A DNA stretch of 64,000 bases from Leisingera sp. ANG1. GTDB taxonomy: Bacteria > Pseudomonadota > Alphaproteobacteria > Rhodobacterales > Rhodobacteraceae. The notes below the pieces were generated by a model, which was not told where the DNA came from, did not search any database, and saw nothing but the letters and a program-made list of their open reading frames with translations. The position numbers and the translations under genes are program-made. Where the stretch lies: NCBI RefSeq assembly GCF_000203975.2, contig NZ_AFCF02000015.1:36110-100109 (forward strand). Reading direction: 5' to 3'. Each line of letters begins with the position of its first letter. Position 1 is the first letter of the stretch. Of the stretch, positions 33,009 to 41,982 are shown piece after piece.

Positions 33009-33808
33009 TGTCCGTCCTGATTGTCATCCCCGCCCGCTATGCCTCGACCCGCTATCCCGGCAAGCCGCTGGTGCCGCTGACCGGCGCCACTGGCGAAAAG
33101 CGCTCGCTGGTGGAGCGTTCCTGGCGGGCGGCCTGTTCGGTGCAGGGTGTGGACCGGGTGGTTGTGGCCACGGATGACGATCGCATCAAACAGGCGGCGG
33201 AAGCGTTTGGGGCCGAGGTGGTGATGACCTCGCCGGAGTGCGCCAACGGCACCGAGCGCTGTGCCGAGGCGCATGCGGCGCTGGGCGGCGGCTATGAGGT
33301 GGTGGTGAACCTGCAGGGCGATGCGCCGCTGACGCCGCACTGGTTTGTCGAGGACCTGGTGGCCGGGCTTAAGGCTGCTCCCGGAATGGGGCTGGCAACG
33401 CCGGTGCTGCGTTGCAACGGCGAAACGCTGAACAGCCTGCTGGCGGACCGGAAAGACGGCCGGGTCGGTGGCACCACGGCAGTATTTGCCGCGGACCACA
33501 GTGCGCTCTATTTCTCCAAGGAGGTGGTGCCCTATTGCGGGCATGTCTACGGGGATGGCGAAAACACGCCGGTCTTTCACCATGTCGGGGTCTATGCCTA
33601 CCGGCCGGATGCCTTGGCAGCGTATCCTGATTGGGATACAGGGCCGCTGGAACAGCTAGAAGGGCTGGAGCAGCTGCGATTCCTGGAGAACGGGCGCAAG
33701 GTGCTCTGTGTTGAAGTTGAGGCGCGCGGCCGTGAATTCTGGGAGCTGAACAACCCGGAGGATGTGCCGCGGCTGGAAGCCATGATGAAGAAAATGCGGC
33801 ACGAGTGA
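33008..33808 (+). CDS. kdsB: 3-deoxy-manno-octulosonate cytidylyltransferase
   Basis: Activates Kdo to CMP-Kdo for lipid A-core or capsule linkage. 266 residues: nucleotide loop VIPARYASTRYPGKPLVPL, VVVATDDDRI, ECANGTERCAEA and VVNLQGDAPL are standard KdsB motifs, and the family tail ELNNPEDVPRLEAM is present. One-base overlap with cysQ indicates co-translation. Complements kdsD at 44.7 kb and waaA at 61.6 kb. Confidence 0.93.
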   Translation: MSVLIVIPARYASTRYPGKPLVPLTGATGEKRSLVERSWRAACSVQGVDRVVVATDDDRIKQAAEAFGAEVVMTSPECANGTERCAEAHAALGGGYEVVVNLQGDAPLTPHWFVEDLVAGLKAAPGMGLATPVLRCNGETLNSLLADRKDGRVGGTTAVFAADHSALYFSKEVVPYCGHVYGDGENTPVFHHVGVYAYRPDALAAYPDWDTGPLEQLEGLEQLRFLENGRKVLCVEVEARGREFWELNNPEDVPRLEAMMKKMRHE

Positions 33809-33986
33809 GTGAATTATGTTAAAGAGAAGCCGAATGAAAAGGGCGCTGCTGCAAGACGGCAGCTTGGGGCAACGGGCAGTTGCTTTACATTTTGTTGGAG
33901 ACAGCCGGGCATAATGCGCGCCAGCTTATCAGCGCCGTTTGGCGGCTGCGGCGGCCAGCCCGGAATTTGAGTGCAGAGAGAACCAC

Positions 33987-34880
33987 ATGCGTAAAAAAGT
34001 AACCAAAGCGATTTTTCCCGTTGCGGGTCTGGGAACCCGTTTCCTGCCGGCAACCAAATCCGTGCCCAAGGAAATCATGACATTGGTCGACCGGCCGCTG
34101 GTGCAATACGCCATCGACGAGGCACGGGCTGCCGGGATCAAGGAATTCATCTTTGTCACGTCGCGCGGCAAGGGTGCGCTGGAAGACTATTTTGACCACT
34201 CGCCGGTTCTGGAACAGGAGCTGCGCAAGAAGGGCAAGGATGAGCTTCTGGAGATCCTGAAGAGCACCGACATGGAATCCGGTGCCATTGCCTATCTGCG
34301 CCAGCACAAGGCGCTGGGCCTGGGCCACGCGGTGTGGTGCGCCCGCCGCCTGATCGCCAACGAGCCTTTTGCGGTGATCCTGCCGGACGACGTGATTGCG
34401 GCAGAGAAACCCTGCCTGCAGCAAATGGTCGAGGCCTATGAAGAAACCGGCGGCAACATGGTTGCCGCGATGGAGGTTCCGCCGGAGAAGACCTCTTCCT
34501 ATGGTGTGCTCGACGTGAAAGAGGACATGGGCCGGGTGGTCGCCGCCAACGGCATGGTCGAGAAGCCCAAGATGGAAGACGCGCCGTCGAATCTGGCGGT
34601 GATCGGGCGCTATATCCTGTCGCCGTCGGTTCTGAAGAACCTCAACAAGATGAAGTCCGGCGCCGGCGGCGAGATTCAGCTGACCGATGCGATTGCCGAG
34701 GATATCGCTCAGGACGTGCCGGTTTACGGCTACCGCTTCAACGGGCAGCGGTTCGATTGCGGCTCCAAGGCGGGCTTCCTGCAGGCGACCGTCGCCTTTG
34801 CGCTGGCGCGCGATGAGCTGCGGGATGACCTGATGAGCTACATCACCGAGATCGCGCAGGTCGGCAAGGCCGCGCAGTAA
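33987..34880 (+). CDS. galU: UTP-glucose-1-phosphate uridylyltransferase
   Basis: Makes UDP-glucose, the donor for glycans and substrate of GalE. 297 residues: KAIFPVAGLGTRFLPATKSV with PKE following (UTP-binding loop), DRPLVQYAIDEA, GLGHAVWCAR, ILPDDVI and YGVLDV. The start at 33987 matches the family; an upstream in-frame ATG at 33939 has no support. A CATAAT (33910-33915) may be its -10 box. galE follows after a GC hairpin (34888-34908). Confidence 0.96.
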   Translation: MRKKVTKAIFPVAGLGTRFLPATKSVPKEIMTLVDRPLVQYAIDEARAAGIKEFIFVTSRGKGALEDYFDHSPVLEQELRKKGKDELLEILKSTDMESGAIAYLRQHKALGLGHAVWCARRLIANEPFAVILPDDVIAAEKPCLQQMVEAYEETGGNMVAAMEVPPEKTSSYGVLDVKEDMGRVVAANGMVEKPKMEDAPSNLAVIGRYILSPSVLKNLNKMKSGAGGEIQLTDAIAEDIAQDVPVYGYRFNGQRFDCGSKAGFLQATVAFALARDELRDDLMSYITEIAQVGKAAQ

Positions 34881-34887
34881 CCAAACT

Positions 34888-34908
34888 GGCCGCCCGCCCT
34901 GGGCGGCC
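34888..34908. repeat. Hairpin between galU and galE
   Basis: GGCCGCCC (34888-34895), 5-base loop, GGGCGGCC (34901-34908). No T-run; probably an intercistronic stabiliser or attenuator. Confidence 0.5.
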
Positions 34909-34926
34909 CAGCATGGGGCAGAGACA

Positions 34927-35910
34927 GTGACCAATATCCTCGTGACCGGCGGTGCCGGATACATCGGCTCGCACGCCTGCAAGGCGCTGAAGGCGGCGGG
35001 CTATTCGCCGGTGACCTATGACAACCTGGTGACCGGCTGGCAGGATGCGGTGAAATTCGGACCCTTCGAGAAAGGCGATCTGAATGACCGCGCGCGGCTG
35101 GATGAGGTGTTTGCCAAGTACCAGCCGGCCGCGGTGATGCATTTCGCGGCGCTGAGCCAGGTCGGCGAGGCGATGAGCGAGCCGGGCCGCTACTGGGCCA
35201 ACAACACCGGCGGGTCGCTCAATCTGGTCGAGGCTGCGGTGGCGGCGGGATGCCTGGATTTCGTGTTCTCCTCGACCTGCGCCACCTATGGCGAGCATGA
35301 CAATGTGGTGCTGGACGAAAACACTCCGCAGCTGCCGCTGAACGCCTATGGCGCTTCCAAGCGGGCAGTTGAAGATATCCTCAAGGATTTCGGCGCTGCA
35401 CACGGGCTGCGGTCGGTAATCTTCCGCTATTTCAACGTGGCGGGCGCTGATCCTGAGGCCGAGGTGGGCGAGTTCCACCGCCCCGAGACCCATCTGGTGC
35501 CGCTGGTGCTGGATGCGATTGCGGGCAAGCGCGATGCGCTGACCATCTTCGGCACTGACTATGACACCCCGGACGGTACCTGCATCCGCGATTATGTGCA
35601 TGTCTGCGACCTGGTGGATGCGCATGTGCTGGGCCTGAAGTGGCTGGAAGGCGGCAAGGGCAGCCAAGTGTTCAACCTGGGCACCGGCAGCGGTTTTTCG
35701 GTGCGCGAGGTGATGGACAAGGCGGAAGCCGTGACCGGGCAGAAAGTGCCCTGCAACACCGGCGCGCGCCGGGCGGGCGACTGCACCAAGCTGGTGTCGG
35801 GATCGACCCGCGCGGTCACCGATCTGGGCTGGGAGCCGCGCCGCTCTACCTTGGAAACGATGATTGCTGATGCCTGGAAATGGCATAAGACGGGCCATTA
35901 CGAGGGCTAA
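34927..35910 (+). CDS. galE: UDP-glucose 4-epimerase
   Basis: Extended SDR enzyme interconverting UDP-glucose and UDP-galactose. 327 residues from a GTG start. NAD loop VTGGAGYIGSHACKAL, catalytic Ser in FSSTCATYGEH, YGASKRAVEDIL (YxxxK), and the substrate part RYFNVAGADPEAEVGE. Between galU and the glycosyltransferases, with 2 bases to the next start, so it likely supplies UDP-galactose to them. Confidence 0.96.
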   Translation: MTNILVTGGAGYIGSHACKALKAAGYSPVTYDNLVTGWQDAVKFGPFEKGDLNDRARLDEVFAKYQPAAVMHFAALSQVGEAMSEPGRYWANNTGGSLNLVEAAVAAGCLDFVFSSTCATYGEHDNVVLDENTPQLPLNAYGASKRAVEDILKDFGAAHGLRSVIFRYFNVAGADPEAEVGEFHRPETHLVPLVLDAIAGKRDALTIFGTDYDTPDGTCIRDYVHVCDLVDAHVLGLKWLEGGKGSQVFNLGTGSGFSVREVMDKAEAVTGQKVPCNTGARRAGDCTKLVSGSTRAVTDLGWEPRRSTLETMIADAWKWHKTGHYEG

Positions 35911-35912
35911 GC

Positions 35913-36953
35913 ATGACTGGCCCCGCCGCTCCTGATCTGCCGCCGCTGGGCCTCACCGGGGCTTACCGGATGCGGTGGAAGCGGCGGCGGATGCTGTGGC
36001 GGGCGCTGCGTGCCCGCCGGCAGATGCAGAAAACGGCGGACCGCACCCGGCAGATCCCCAATGCCGGCGTTCTGGTTTTTACGGTTCTGCGCAATGAGAT
36101 CACCCGGCTGCCCTATTTCCTGGAGCATTACCGGCGGCTGGGCGCCGCGCATTTCCTTGTGGTGGACAATGGCAGCGATGACGGCAGTGCGGAGTTGCTG
36201 GCGGAGCAGCCGGATGTCTCCCTGTGGCGCGCTGAGGGCAGTTACCGGGACACGCGCTTTGGCCTGGATTGGCTGGGCTGGCTGCTGATCCGCCATGGCC
36301 ACGGGCGCTGGTGCCTGACCGTGGATGCCGATGAGCTGCTGGTCTACCCCGGCATGGACGCGCACGGGCTGGACGATTTGACCCGGCTGCTGGAGCAGCA
36401 AGGGCGCGCGGGGTTCGGGGCGCTGATGCTGGACCTTTACCCCAAGGGGCCGCTGGGCGCCCGGACCTATGCGCCGGGGCAAGATCCCGGCGAGGTGCTG
36501 CAATGGTTCGACGAAGGCCCCTACCGGGCAGTGCGGCAGCAGCCGAAGGGCAACCTGTGGGTACAGGGAGGGGCGCGGGAAAGAGTGTTCTTCCAGGATC
36601 AGCCGGAACGCTCGCCGACGCTGAACAAGCTGCCGCTGGTGCGCTGGAACCGGCGTTATGCCTATATCAATTCAACCCATTCCATGCTGCCGCGGCAGCT
36701 GAACATGCTGTATGACGGACCCGGCGGCGAGGCGCCGTCCGGCGTGCTGCTGCATACGAAGTTCCTGCCGGAGATTGTTTCCAAATCGGCAACGGAAAAG
36801 CAGCGCCAGCAGCATTTCCATACACCGCAGGAATTTGACGTGTATTACGACCGGATCACGGAGGCGCCGGATATGTGGCACGCCGGGTCGGTCCGGTACC
36901 GCGGACCGGACCAGCTGGCGGCGCTGGGGCTGATGACACCGCTGGCCTGGTGA
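35913..36953 (+). CDS. Glycosyltransferase family 2-like protein (paralog 1)
   Basis: Cytoplasmic glycosyltransferase of 346 residues of the Glyco_tranf_2_4/GT92-like group. Features: basic N-terminus (YRMRWKRRRMLWRALRARR), VFTVLRNEITRLPYFLEHYR, FLVVDNGSDDGS, metal-binding DADE in CLTVDADELLVYP, and GVLLHTKFLPE near the end. It starts 2 bases after galE. It shares layout and many blocks with the gene at 37122, so the pair arose by duplication. Sugar and acceptor unknown; UDP-galactose is a fair guess. Confidence 0.85.
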   Translation: MTGPAAPDLPPLGLTGAYRMRWKRRRMLWRALRARRQMQKTADRTRQIPNAGVLVFTVLRNEITRLPYFLEHYRRLGAAHFLVVDNGSDDGSAELLAEQPDVSLWRAEGSYRDTRFGLDWLGWLLIRHGHGRWCLTVDADELLVYPGMDAHGLDDLTRLLEQQGRAGFGALMLDLYPKGPLGARTYAPGQDPGEVLQWFDEGPYRAVRQQPKGNLWVQGGARERVFFQDQPERSPTLNKLPLVRWNRRYAYINSTHSMLPRQLNMLYDGPGGEAPSGVLLHTKFLPEIVSKSATEKQRQQHFHTPQEFDVYYDRITEAPDMWHAGSVRYRGPDQLAALGLMTPLAW

Positions 36954-37121
36954 CGCCTGGGCGGCATCGCCTGAACTGTTGCAACTGCGCCGTGCGCCCG
37001 CGTAACTGTTTCTAAATCCGTTGTTAATAGACTGCGTGCGTGACATATTGCGCGGAAACTTGCCGCTGGCAGAAGGCTGGACCGGGCAGGTGCGCTCCTT
37101 GGATAGCGGTTTGGAGTAGAC

Positions 37122-38132
37122 GTGGGGCTTTGGGATTCTTACCGGATGCGGTTGCGGCGCAAACGGCGGCTGGTCCGCGCGGTGCGCAAGTCCGGTGAGC
37201 TGTCGCCTGTGCAGGACAACACGAGGGCGATCCGTCCGGGGGATATTCTGCTGGTCTGCACCATGCGCAACGAGCAGATCCGCCTGCCCTACTTCCTGCA
37301 GTATTACCGCGGCCTGGGCGTCAATCATTTCCTGTTCGTGGACAATGGCTCCACCGATGGCACCACAGATTATCTTCAGGGAATGGAGGATGTCTCGCTG
37401 TGGCAGACCACCGCCAGTTACAGGCGGGCGGGCTTCGGCATCGATTGGATGAACTACCTCAAGCGCAAGTACGCGCATGATCACTGGGTACTGGTGGTCG
37501 ACCCGGATGAGTTCTTTATCTACCCGTTCTGCGACACGCGGCCGATCCGGGCGCTGACCGACTGGCTGGACAATTCGGCGATCCGCAGCTTCTCGGCGAT
37601 GCTGCTGGATGTGTACCCCAAGGGCCGGATCGGCGAGGTGCCGTATCAGCCCGGGCAAAACCCGCTGGAGATTGCCCACTGGTTCGACAGCGGCAATTAC
37701 ACCATCAGCCGCAACAAGGAATACGGCAACCTGTGGATCCAGGGCGGGCCGCGGGCGCGGGTGTTCTTCGCCGATCAGCCCAAGAAGGCACCGGCGCTGA
37801 ACAAAATCCCGCTGGTCAAATGGCACCGGCGCTATGCCTATGCCAGTTCCACCCACGCGCTGCTGCCGCGCGGGCTGAACCAGGTTTATGAAAGTGATGG
37901 CGGCGAAAAAGCCAGCGGCGCGCTGCTGCACACCAAGTTTTTGGATACCTTCACCGCCAAGGCTGAAGAGGAGCTGGTGCGCGGCCAGCATTATGGCGGG
38001 TCGGCGGAATATAAGGCCTATGCCGCCAAGATGGCGGAGCAGCCGGAGCTGTGGTGCAAGTGGAGCGAGAAATACATCAACTGGCGCCAGCTTGAGATCC
38101 TGGGGCTGATGTCCAAGGGGAACTGGGCATGA
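37122..38132 (+). CDS. Glycosyltransferase family 2-like protein (paralog 2)
   Basis: 336 residues from a GTG start with GGAGTAGAC upstream. Matching blocks to paralog 1: YRMRLRRKRRLVRAVRK, RLPYFLQYYRGLGVNHFLFV, DNGSTDGT, VVDPDEFFIYP (DPDE in place of DADE), MLLDVYPKGRIGE, NLWIQGGPRARVFF and HTKFLDTF. A 168-bp gap separates the two genes and may hold a promoter. Its end overlaps the next gene by 4 bases (ATGA), coupling it to the GT14 enzyme. Specificity unknown. Confidence 0.85.
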   Translation: MGLWDSYRMRLRRKRRLVRAVRKSGELSPVQDNTRAIRPGDILLVCTMRNEQIRLPYFLQYYRGLGVNHFLFVDNGSTDGTTDYLQGMEDVSLWQTTASYRRAGFGIDWMNYLKRKYAHDHWVLVVDPDEFFIYPFCDTRPIRALTDWLDNSAIRSFSAMLLDVYPKGRIGEVPYQPGQNPLEIAHWFDSGNYTISRNKEYGNLWIQGGPRARVFFADQPKKAPALNKIPLVKWHRRYAYASSTHALLPRGLNQVYESDGGEKASGALLHTKFLDTFTAKAEEELVRGQHYGGSAEYKAYAAKMAEQPELWCKWSEKYINWRQLEILGLMSKGNWA

Positions 38133-39829
38133 GTACGGTTGGGATTGTCATGCTGGTGCACACGGCGCTGGACCGGGCGGCGCAGGTGGTGCGCCACTGG
38201 ACCGCAGCGGGCTGCCCGGTGGTGCTGCATGTGGACCGCAATGTCAGGCGTGACGTGTTTGACCGGTTCCGGCAGTCGCTGGATGGCAGCCCGCTGGTGC
38301 GGTTCTCTGCCCGCCACCGGTGTGAATGGGGCACCTGGGGCATCGTGGCGGCTTCGCAGTCGGCCTCCGAGGTGATGCTGGCGGAGTTTCCGGATGTGCG
38401 GCATGTCTATCTGGCCTCAGGCTCCTGCCTGCCGCTGAGGCCGGTGCAGGAGCTGGCGGATTATCTGGCGGCGCGCCCGGAGACCGATTTCATTGAAAGC
38501 GCCACCACCGCGGATGTGCCCTGGATCGTTGGCGGCCTGAGCCATGAGCGGTTCACGCTGCGGTTCCCGTTTTCCTGGAAGAAGCACCGCTATCTGTTCG
38601 ACCGCTACGTGAACTTGCAGCGCAAGCTGCGGTTCAAGCGGCGGATCCCGGCGGGGCTGGTGCCGCATATGGGCAGCCAATGGTGGTGCCTGACCCGGCG
38701 GACCCTGGCGGCAATTCTGCAGGACCCGGAACGTCCGGCCTATGATGCCTATTTCCGCAAGGTGTGGATCCCGGATGAAAGCTACTTTCAGACCCTGGCG
38801 CGGCAGTATTCCAGCAATATCGAGAGCCGCTCGCTGACGCTGAGCAAGTTCGATTTCCAGGGCAAGCCGCATATTTTCTACGACGACCACTTGCAGCTGT
38901 TGCGCCGCTCCGACTGCTTTGTGGCGCGCAAGATCTGGCCCCATGCGGAACGGCTCTATCAGGCGTTTCTGACTGATCCGGCCGGGGCGATGAAAGGCGC
39001 GGAGCCCAATCCGGGCAAGATCGACCGGATCTTTGCCAAGGCGGTGGAGCGGCGCACCCGCGGGCGGCCGGGCCTCTATATGCAGAGCCGTTTTCCCGGC
39101 CACGGATCGGAGAACGGGATCACTTCCAGCCCCTATTCGGTGTTCCAGGGATTTGCCGAGCTGTTCGAGGATTTCGAGATCTGGCTGGCCCGGACAACCG
39201 GCGCCCGGGTGCACGGGCATATCTTTGCGCCCGAGGGGGCGGCGTTTTCTGAAGGCCAGACCCTGATCAACGGCTGCCTGAACGGCAACGCGAAGCTGCG
39301 CGACTACAATCCTGAGAGCTTTCTGACCAGCCTGATCTGGAACACCCGCGGCGAGCGCCAGTGTTTCCAGTTCGGCCCGCGCGACAACCAGGCTGTGAAC
39401 TGGCTGGTGGCGCGGGACACCAATGCGCAGGTATCGGTCATCAGCGGCGCCTGGGCGGTTCCGCTGTTCAAGTCCAGCCGCAGCTTTGCGGAGCTGCGCC
39501 AGGAAGCGGCCCGGCTGCAGCAGCGCGAAGCCGAGCAGCTGCAGATCCTGCGCTCGCAATGGACCAAGGCGCGGGTGCGGATCTGGACGATGGCAGAGTT
39601 TGTCGAGGCGCCGATGGAGCCCTTGCAGACCATCATTGACGAGATCGGCCCGCTGGCCGCGCGGCATTTGGGTGAGGCGCCGAGGATGACAGATCTTGAA
39701 GGCTTCGGGCAGTTCCTGCAGAATCTGAAAAACCAGGGCATGCATCCCTATCTGATGGGGGATTTCCCGGTTGGGCAAAGCCCTGCCAGCCCACCCAAGC
39801 CGCAGCGTAAACCCTATCTGGTGCGATAA
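38129..39829 (+). CDS. Branch-type (GT14) beta-1,6-N-acetylglucosaminyltransferase-like protein with C-terminal extension
   Basis: 566 residues. The first half (about 1-260) is a Branch/core-2-I family fold: IVMLVHTALDRAAQVVRHW, VVLHVDRNV, VYLASGSCLPLRP, MGSQWWCLTRR and WIPDESYFQTL. The second half (about 280-560) matches, from memory, the DUF5927 region found on roseobacter GT14 proteins; role unknown. In animals and bacteria the N-terminal family adds GlcNAc or xylose. It is coupled to paralog 2 upstream and followed after 6 bases by the sulfotransferase. Confidence 0.85.
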   Translation: MSTVGIVMLVHTALDRAAQVVRHWTAAGCPVVLHVDRNVRRDVFDRFRQSLDGSPLVRFSARHRCEWGTWGIVAASQSASEVMLAEFPDVRHVYLASGSCLPLRPVQELADYLAARPETDFIESATTADVPWIVGGLSHERFTLRFPFSWKKHRYLFDRYVNLQRKLRFKRRIPAGLVPHMGSQWWCLTRRTLAAILQDPERPAYDAYFRKVWIPDESYFQTLARQYSSNIESRSLTLSKFDFQGKPHIFYDDHLQLLRRSDCFVARKIWPHAERLYQAFLTDPAGAMKGAEPNPGKIDRIFAKAVERRTRGRPGLYMQSRFPGHGSENGITSSPYSVFQGFAELFEDFEIWLARTTGARVHGHIFAPEGAAFSEGQTLINGCLNGNAKLRDYNPESFLTSLIWNTRGERQCFQFGPRDNQAVNWLVARDTNAQVSVISGAWAVPLFKSSRSFAELRQEAARLQQREAEQLQILRSQWTKARVRIWTMAEFVEAPMEPLQTIIDEIGPLAARHLGEAPRMTDLEGFGQFLQNLKNQGMHPYLMGDFPVGQSPASPPKPQRKPYLVR

Positions 39830-39835
39830 TTCCTG

Positions 39836-41269
39836 ATGCCTTCTTCCTTTGATTACTTTGTTGTCTTTGCAGAAATGCGGACCGGCTCCAATTTCCTGGA
39901 GACCAACCTGAATGCCTTTGACGGGCTGGTCTGTCATGGCGAGGCTTTCAATCCGCATTTTATCGGCTATCCCAACAGCACGGACATCCTGGGCGTGACC
40001 CGGTCCATGCGGGAAGCAGACCCGGCGCGGCTGATCCGGAAGATCAAGGAAGACCCGGGCGCGCTGGGGGGCTTCCGCTACTTCCACGATCATGACCCGC
40101 GGGTGCTGGGCCTGATGCTGGAGGATCCGCGCTGTGCCAAGATCATCCTGACCCGCAATCCGCTGGACAGTTATGTGTCGTGGAAAATCGCCAAGGAGAC
40201 CGGCCAGTGGAAGCTGACCGATGTGAAGCGGCGCAAGGACGCCAAGGCGCGGTTTGATGCGGCGGAGTTTGCAGCTCATGTGGGCGCGCTGCAGGATTTC
40301 CAGGTCACACTGCTGAACAGGCTGCAGGCGCTGGGCCAGACAGCGTTTTATGTGGCCTATGAGGACCTGCAGAGCGTTGAGGTGATGAACGGGCTGGCCC
40401 GGTGGCTGGGGGTGCCGCACCAGTTGGAAGCGCTGGATGGCAGCCTCAAGCGGCAGAACCCGGCGCCGGTGCTGGCCAAGGTTGCCAATCCTGAGGAGAT
40501 GCAGGAGGCGCTGGCCGGCATGGACCGGTTCAATCTGACCCGGACCCCGAACTTCGAGCCGCGCCGCGGCCCGGCAGTGCCAGGATATGCGGCAGGGGTG
40601 GTGACACCGCTCTTGTACCTGCCGCTGAAAGGCGGGCCGGAGGCGGAGGTGGTACGCTGGATGGCCGGGCTGGACCACGTGGCACCAGAGGGGCTGATCC
40701 AGGGCATGAACCAGAAACAGCTGCGCCAATGGAAGCGCGGCAACAAGGGATTTCGCAGCTTTACGGTGCTGCGCCACCCGGCGGCGCGGGCCCATGCGGT
40801 GTTCTGCCGCCGGATCCTGAATGCAGGCGAGGGCAGCTACCGGCAGATCCGCAATACGCTGCGGCGGCAGTTTGGCTTGCCGTTGCCGGAGCAAGGGCCG
40901 GACGCGGGCTATTCCCGGTCGCAGCACCGGGAAGCATTTACCGGATTTCTGGAGTTTGTGAGGTCCAGCCTGGCCGGGCAGACCTCAGTCCGGCTGGATG
41001 CGGAATGGGCAACCCAGAGCCAGGCTTTGGCCGGATTTGCCGAACTGGGTCCGCCGGATTTGCTGATCCGCGAAGAGGAAATGGGCGAGGATCTGGTGGC
41101 GCTGGCCCGCAAACTGGGCCGGATGGAGCCGGGTGCAGTGCCTGAAGCAGAGCCGGAAACGCCGTTTGCACTGGCGGATATTTATGATGCGGAACTGGAG
41201 GCGCTGATCGCCTCGGTTTACCAGCGTGACTACTTGGCCTTTGGGTTCGGGCCCTGGCGGCAGGGCTGA
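39836..41269 (+). CDS. Sulfotransferase-like protein with two domains
   Basis: 477 residues. The N-terminal half is a Stf0/NodH-like PAPS sulfotransferase: 5'-phosphosulfate loop FAEMRTGSNFLETNL (11-25) and 3'-phosphate motif ILTRNPLDSYVSWK (104-117). The C-terminal half repeats a related core (FRSFTVLRHPAARAHAVFCR near 306-325) but lacks an obvious PAPS loop and is probably a non-catalytic or acceptor-binding copy. Last in the galE-glycosyltransferase run; cysQ 7 kb upstream would remove its product PAP. Acceptor likely a surface glycan. Confidence 0.82.
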   Translation: MPSSFDYFVVFAEMRTGSNFLETNLNAFDGLVCHGEAFNPHFIGYPNSTDILGVTRSMREADPARLIRKIKEDPGALGGFRYFHDHDPRVLGLMLEDPRCAKIILTRNPLDSYVSWKIAKETGQWKLTDVKRRKDAKARFDAAEFAAHVGALQDFQVTLLNRLQALGQTAFYVAYEDLQSVEVMNGLARWLGVPHQLEALDGSLKRQNPAPVLAKVANPEEMQEALAGMDRFNLTRTPNFEPRRGPAVPGYAAGVVTPLLYLPLKGGPEAEVVRWMAGLDHVAPEGLIQGMNQKQLRQWKRGNKGFRSFTVLRHPAARAHAVFCRRILNAGEGSYRQIRNTLRRQFGLPLPEQGPDAGYSRSQHREAFTGFLEFVRSSLAGQTSVRLDAEWATQSQALAGFAELGPPDLLIREEEMGEDLVALARKLGRMEPGAVPEAEPETPFALADIYDAELEALIASVYQRDYLAFGFGPWRQG

Positions 41270-41465
41270 CCCTTCCGTTCCCGCTGCAAACTCAGTACTC
41301 CCGCGCCCGCCGGATGTTCAGCAGGCTGACCAGCCGGAACGGCCTTGGGCCGGGCGCCGCACGGGGTGCGGCGCGGGATTGGCGCTCTGCCTGCCGGTTT
41401 TCAAGAACACATGCCCTGCGGCCGCTGTTGCGCGCCGGAGCCGTAGCATCGTCGATGCCCGTGCC

Positions 41466-41930
41466 TCAGGCCGCCTGGACGGACTGGCCTTCTGTCAGGA
41501 TGGTGTAGAGCGTGGCCGGGTCGTGATTGGCCCGCAGCTTGGTGCAGAAGCTTTGCTCCCGCAGGGTGCGCGACACCAGCGCCAGCGCCTTCAGATGTTC
41601 GACACCGGCGTCTTCGGGCGCAAACAGGGCAAATGCGATGTCCACCGGCTGGCGGTCAACCGCGCCGAAATCCAGTGGTTTCTCCAGGATCAGGAATGTG
41701 CCGCAGACCTCGCTGATGGTGTCGAGCCGGGCATGCGGAAGAGCCACGCCGTGGCCGACACCGGTGGGACCGAGGCTTTCACGGTCCAGCAGCGCTTCGA
41801 GTGTGGGCTGGGCATCCAGCCCGTAGGCGGATTGAGCGACCTCTGCGATTTCCTGAAACAAGCGCTTCTTGCTTGAGACCGCTCCGATTACCCGGACGGC
41901 CTCTGGCTTGAGGATGCTGGAAATCTGCAT
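41466..41930 (-). CDS. ptsN: PTS IIA-like nitrogen regulatory protein
   Basis: EIIA-Ntr protein of 154 residues, phosphorylated by the NPr/EI-Ntr chain and tuning nitrogen, potassium and envelope processes. The phospho-site His is in VGHGVALPHARLD, within the family pattern ESLGPTGVGHGVALPHAR. It ends the lptCAB-hpf-ptsN run, a conserved order. ptsO/ptsP are not in the window. The 196 bp to its left hold no gene I can support. Confidence 0.95.
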   Translation of the reverse strand: MQISSILKPEAVRVIGAVSSKKRLFQEIAEVAQSAYGLDAQPTLEALLDRESLGPTGVGHGVALPHARLDTISEVCGTFLILEKPLDFGAVDRQPVDIAFALFAPEDAGVEHLKALALVSRTLREQSFCTKLRANHDPATLYTILTEGQSVQAA

Positions 41931-41982
41931 GTGTCTGCTCCGTTCCGGCGCCCCTGCGGGGGCGCCGATGCCTTAAGTGTGT

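Noticed and set aside
38417..40927. An 836-codon open frame antisense to the GT14 and sulfotransferase genes
   Set aside because: GC-rich shadow of two well-supported genes; low-complexity composition and no ribosome-binding site or domain.
41270..41465. Small frames between the sulfotransferase and ptsN (for example 41314-41508)
   Set aside because: Arg/Ala-rich translation, no ribosome-binding site, overlap with the ptsN end; treated as non-coding.
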